Made by a program: the position numbers and the translations under genes. A stretch of 64,000 nt of DNA from Gonocerus acuteangulatus (Eukaryota; Arthropoda; Insecta; Hemiptera; Coreidae), in the NCBI GenBank assembly GCA_946811695.1, contig OX328123.1, positions 18,982,610 through 19,046,609 on the forward strand, given 5' to 3'. Shown here one piece after another: positions 60,218 to 64,000 of the stretch. Below the pieces are notes generated by a model. That model saw nothing but the letters and a program-made list of their open reading frames with translations, searched no databases and was not told the origin of the DNA. The stretch's first letter is position 1. The number at the start of each line of letters is the position of its first letter.

Positions 60218-60955
60218 GTATTGAGGAAATAAATATTTTGAATATAACTTTCTTGAAAAATGAAAAGAATGGTAAGATAAGGTGGATGGGCTCAAAATAA
60301 ATTTGTTTTCTTCAGAATTAACTTCATTAAAAATAAATTAAAGAACAAGAAAATATTAAAACTCTAAGTTTCTCTGGGGAAGCAGTTTATTTTAACGCCA
60401 ATTATGTATTTAACTCTTTATTTTTTTAATTTTTCTACTTATAATTTAATAAATGTAATGTTAAAAACCAGAATAAAAATCTTGTTTGTTTTCTCAACAA
60501 CTTGTTTTGTTTTTTGGCACTCCATACAAAGCTACATCTATTTGAGCTATATCTGTTGGTAATAAATTATGAATCGGGCATTTTTGACTTAATTTGTATT
60601 ACAAATTCATTCATTAAGCAGTTAAAAATAAAATATGCAATATATGTTTTCTGTCTCTGATTATATTGTCTATCATTTGTTTCCTGTGCTTGTATTTTGT
60701 TTATTTGTTTTTGTTGTAATCTACAAAGGTATAGTTAAATTATCTCTATATGTTCCAAAGAAATATCTAGTAACTAACTTTTATATTTACAAGTCATTCA
60801 AAAATAAATGTTTTCTTAATAACAATTTCTGAAATTTTTCCCCCCACTGAAACAACAGCTGAGTTCATTAGCATCAATTTCTGTAATCTAACGCAACATT
60901 AAATAAGGTTGTTGATTATGATAAAAGGGAAAAAATTATGATTAAATAACTGATT

Positions 60956-61151
60956 GGGGTCTCCCGTGGTCTAGTGGCTAGCGCCTTGGATTCATAAGCG
61001 GGAGATGGTGGGTTCAATTCCCACCTCCGGCAGGAATTTTCTCATCTCAGGGCTCACTGGGAAAATTCCTCGCTGCACCTTGGATGTCGGCGCTAATGAC
61101 CTAGATGTAAATGCGCAGTAAAAAAAAAAAAATAATAATAAAAAAATAAAA
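60956..61151 (+). mobile_element. SINE family A, full-length copy 2
   Basis: It lies in intron 1 of the GH1-like gene. A box TGGTCTAGTGGCTAGCGC and B box GGTTCAATTCC, the same body as 921-1107 and an A-rich tail. Confidence 0.88.
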
Positions 61152-61299
61152 CTTATTCTATATACTTTTCTTATAAGTCACCTCGCCTAATTAATTTTTC
61201 ATTATTAAATATAATTAATAAATCAATTTTTTATTCTCTAATTGAACTCAATATCTCATTTAAATCATTGTTATTAACATTTCATTATTTTGTTTTCAG

Positions 61300-61433
61300 G
61301 GAAAGGAGAAAACATTTGGGATCGAATAGTACACACTCAACCAGAATTAATAAATGATCATAGCACTGGAGACGTCTCCGCTAGCTCCTATTTCCTTTAC
61401 AAGAAAGATATTGAAATAATTAAAGATATTGGA
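61300..61433 (+). CDS. GH1 beta-glucosidase/myrosinase-like, second exon
   Basis: After a TTTTCAG acceptor it encodes KGENIWDRIVHTQPELINDH, then STGDVSASSYFLYKKDIEII and KDIG. It matches the GH1 continuation GKGENIWDR...GDVACDSYHKYKEDVxLLKDLGV. Most GH1 enzymes have CDSYHR where this has SASSYF. The donor is GTAAGA, phase 0. The remaining 85 percent of the enzyme must lie beyond 64000, because I see no third exon here. The catalytic glutamates are in the missing part. Confidence 0.9.
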
Positions 61434-61900
61434 GTAAGATAATTGTCTAATTACTTATTTTAAAAAGTATTCTTTCTTATTTATTTAAGAGAATTATACA
61501 AAATAAATGTTATTATAATAAGGACACAAGAGATGAAATATGACAGCCTTGTGCTAATGAGTTTGATCTTGTGACAACAGTAACTTCTTAATGTTAGGTG
61601 TGGAGCAAGATATCAGAATTGTACGCTGGAAGCGATAAAGCTTTTGCTTTAAGCCAGCGTTTCTTAAACTGGTGGCCGCGAACAAAACAATTATGTTTTT
61701 AATTCTTCAAATAAAAATTATCTCTTTAAATGTGCTAGACTAGATATTTAGAAAACTCTTAAAAAATCCCAAAACTTCTCATAGCCATTGATCATTATTT
61801 TTTCTAATACTTTCTATGACCCCAACAAACCCAAAATGTAAATAACAAAGGTTGGATGAATGTTTAACACCCAGACCAATTTTCATCTGAATCCACCCAT

Positions 61901-62035
61901 TCTTGCTCCTCCTGTCATCGCAATATTTCGCCGGATTCCTCTCCGGCTTCTTCAGGCAATCATTCATCCTTGCTGGTTGGTAAGGGAATGAGCTCGAGGA
62001 ATCCGGCGAAATATTGCGATGACAGGAGGAGCAAG
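61901..62035. repeat. Inverted repeat with a hammerhead-like core
   Basis: Arms of about 40 bp (TTGCTCCTCCTGTCATCGCA and complement) flank a centre. On the minus strand the left arm has CTGAAGA (61955-61949), stem GCCGG/CCGGC and GAAATATT (from 61929). The right arm has lost CTGAAGA. Confidence 0.6.
61926..61960 (-). ncRNA. Hammerhead-like motif 11
   Basis: CTGAAGA, a 5-bp GC-rich stem II with an 8-nt loop, then GAAATATTGC. The ACGT after GAA is replaced by ATATT, so stem III is altered. Confidence 0.42.
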
Positions 62036-62399
62036 ACCGCTGGAGACAGATGCCGAATAAACAACACATTTAATTCCCAGCGAAGTAGCTTGAAAAATAG
62101 CATATATATATATATATATCGTCAAAAATGTACAACTCGAAGAAAAGAGATACTTTAAACTTCACAGAGGAACACAGGAAACTGACATTAGCCAAATTAC
62201 ACACAAGCGGAAATTACTCAATCCTCCTTCTCACTCATTCTTAGGGAAATCTACAAAAGGCAATACAATAAAGCATCGATATCGACGAGTTTTACGGGAA
62301 TATAATTTTACTGTTTTAATTTAAATACTGTTGTTATTTTTAAATGTAATTTAAAAAATCCAATAGAAAACTTAAGAAAAATAACAGTACAAAGGATCG

Positions 62400-62582
62400 A
62401 AACCAATAATGTCGAAAATTTAAGCACCGATTTCTCCGACCGATTTTTCCATCAAAAATTAAGTGAGAACCTTTTTTGTAGGAAATTTATTAAGCTTTTG
62501 AATCCATCCTGTCCACTTTCCACGACTTCTCAACCGCGTTCCAGACATTTTACAAAATATACGAAACTCCTAAAACTCCTCT

Positions 62583-62667
<85 letters not shown>

Positions 62668-63080
62668 CAAATACTTCCTTAACTCGAAATGTAACAAAAA
62701 TAGAAAATATCTAGTTTAGATAAATTTCAAACTTGTATAAAATATTTCAACGACTCTAAGCATTCAAAACGAAAATTAGCAAGAAAAACTAATTTTATCC
62801 ACTTTTCTATAAAACGGTTGCAGATATGGCCTTAAAAATATTATATGTCAGAGAATGTACGAAAAAGTGTACCTGGAAGCCTTGAAACAGCGATAAGCGC
62901 AATGATTTTGTTCGCGCGAATTTCGATCAAAAATGGGGAGGTACCCAAATTACTAATTAGACCATACAAGCCGTAATTGTTGTTAAATTGCATCGAAAAT
63001 CGGCATATGTCGTGGGAATCTAAAGAGAAAGATGTCTTGTAAATGTAATATACGGTCCAGTCAACGAATGCTTAAAAGCA
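62400..63080 (+). repeat. Helitron-like internal sequence, diverged copy
   Basis: It shares blocks with 24590-25500 (TTTTTTGTAGGAAATTTA, AAGCGCAATGATTTTGTTCG compared with the 25.35 kb segment). It is interrupted by an (AT)n array at 62585-62665. Confidence 0.5.
62585..62665. repeat. (AT)n microsatellite
   Basis: About forty AT units. Confidence 0.95.
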
Positions 63081-63086
63081 GCTATA

Positions 63087-64000
63087 GGTGGAAATTTTTG
63101 AAACATAATTTTTGACTTCGTAACTTTGTTTGGGCTGGATAGGAGGCGAACATATCAAAAGTCCTCGCCCGTAGCTTTTGTGCCGGGGGGGAGGGGGGGG
63201 GTTTAGAAGGTCCGATTTTTCGGGTTTTCACTTATATCTCGAAAACCCTGCGTCCTAGCTACATGACTATTCTATAACAAATGAAAGCTGATTAAATTTC
63301 CTACATGTTCTATTCTATAAAGTTTTTCGAGATATCTTTAGGTTTCGAAATATCCGCTCTTGAAAGTCGGTCATTTTTGGGAAAAACACTTTCGCGCCAT
63401 ATTTTTTCCCCTTTTTGACGGGATAACTCTTCAACGATGTACCCAAAAAATAAATAACGGTTATAGGGTTGTAGAGTATTGCATTCCCTTTAATAATATA
63501 CATTACTTTGCTATTTTGTGTATTTTCCTTCAAAAGTAAAAATAATTTCAGTGTTCATTTATAGATGGAAATGTTTGGAAAACAATTTTTGACTTCATAA
63601 CTTTGTTTCGGCTCATTAGGAGGTCAACGTATCAAAAGTCCTCGCCCCTAGCCTTTGTGCCGGGTGGGAGGGGGGTTTAGAAGGCCCCATTTTTCGGGTT
63701 TTCACTTATATCTCGGAAACCGTGGGTCCTAGCGACATGTCCAGTCTATGACAAATGAATGCTGATTAAATATGCTACAGGTTCTATTTAATAAAGTTTT
63801 TCGAGAGATCTTTAGTTTTCGAAATATCCGCTCTTGAAAGTCTGTCATGTTGGGAAAAAACACACTTTTTGCCCTTTTTGACCGGATAACTCTTTAACAA
63901 TAAACCCAAAAAATAAATGCCGTTTATAGGGTTGTAGAACATTACATTCTCTTCAAGAATATATATAATTTTACTATTTTATGTATTTTCCTTCAAACGT
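63087..64000 (+). repeat. Tandem duplication, about 476-bp unit
   Basis: Unit 1 at 63087-63563 and unit 2 from 63564, cut by the window edge. They share TTTTTGACTTCGTAACTTTG, the G-rich block and TTTCACTTATATCTCG. An inverted fragment is at 21700-21835. Confidence 0.8.

Overview
The window is AT-rich eukaryotic nuclear DNA, most likely from an insect or another arthropod. The evidence is long introns with GT-AG signals, mariner, jockey, R2-like, Ty3/gypsy, pogo/Tigger and TTAA-type transposons, tRNA-derived SINEs, many (AT)n runs, and a retroelement primer site that matches the 3' end of arthropod tRNA-Lys(CUU). I cannot name the species.

One host gene dominates. From 59276 down to 14483 on the minus strand lies a complete inositol polyphosphate 5-phosphatase of the OCRL/INPP5B type. 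I could place 18 coding exons. Their phases join without a break into 2589 nt, or 862 residues plus stop. The order is PH-like region, 5-phosphatase catalytic domain, ASH domain and C-terminal RhoGAP-like domain. Two introns (the first and the fifteenth) carry U12-type signals and one (the tenth) starts with GC. A second host gene begins 862 bp away on the plus strand: the first two exons of a GH1 beta-glucosidase/myrosinase-like gene (60139-60217 and 61300-61433), which runs off the window.

Almost everything else is mobile DNA, much of it nested in the OCRL introns. The 12.6 kb intron 9 holds a Ty3/gypsy LTR element with an extra partial internal copy (31563-38538), TTAA-flanked elements and Helitron-like ends. 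Intron 6 holds a decayed R2-like element with a restriction-like endonuclease (45657-48780) and a palindromic repeat. Intron 10 holds a mariner fold-back made of two head-to-head 3' halves (25756-26454). A 5'-truncated jockey-type element sits at 16307-17434, inside the 3'-terminal intron. SINE family A (921-1107, 60956-61151, and tails) and SINE family B (four copies, some nested) are scattered around. The 14.5 kb downstream of the gene holds only repeats and decayed elements that I could recognise.

The most interesting hidden structure is a recurring hammerhead-ribozyme-like core: CTGANGA, a hairpin, then GAAAC and GT. It occurs at least eleven times (5.7, 11.4, 11.7, 19.1, 19.2, 21.2, 44.2, 49.3, 49.4, 50.7 and 61.9 kb), often as inverted pairs inside long palindromes. 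This fits terminal repeats of Penelope-like retroelements, a group known to carry such motifs, although no Penelope reverse transcriptase is present here.
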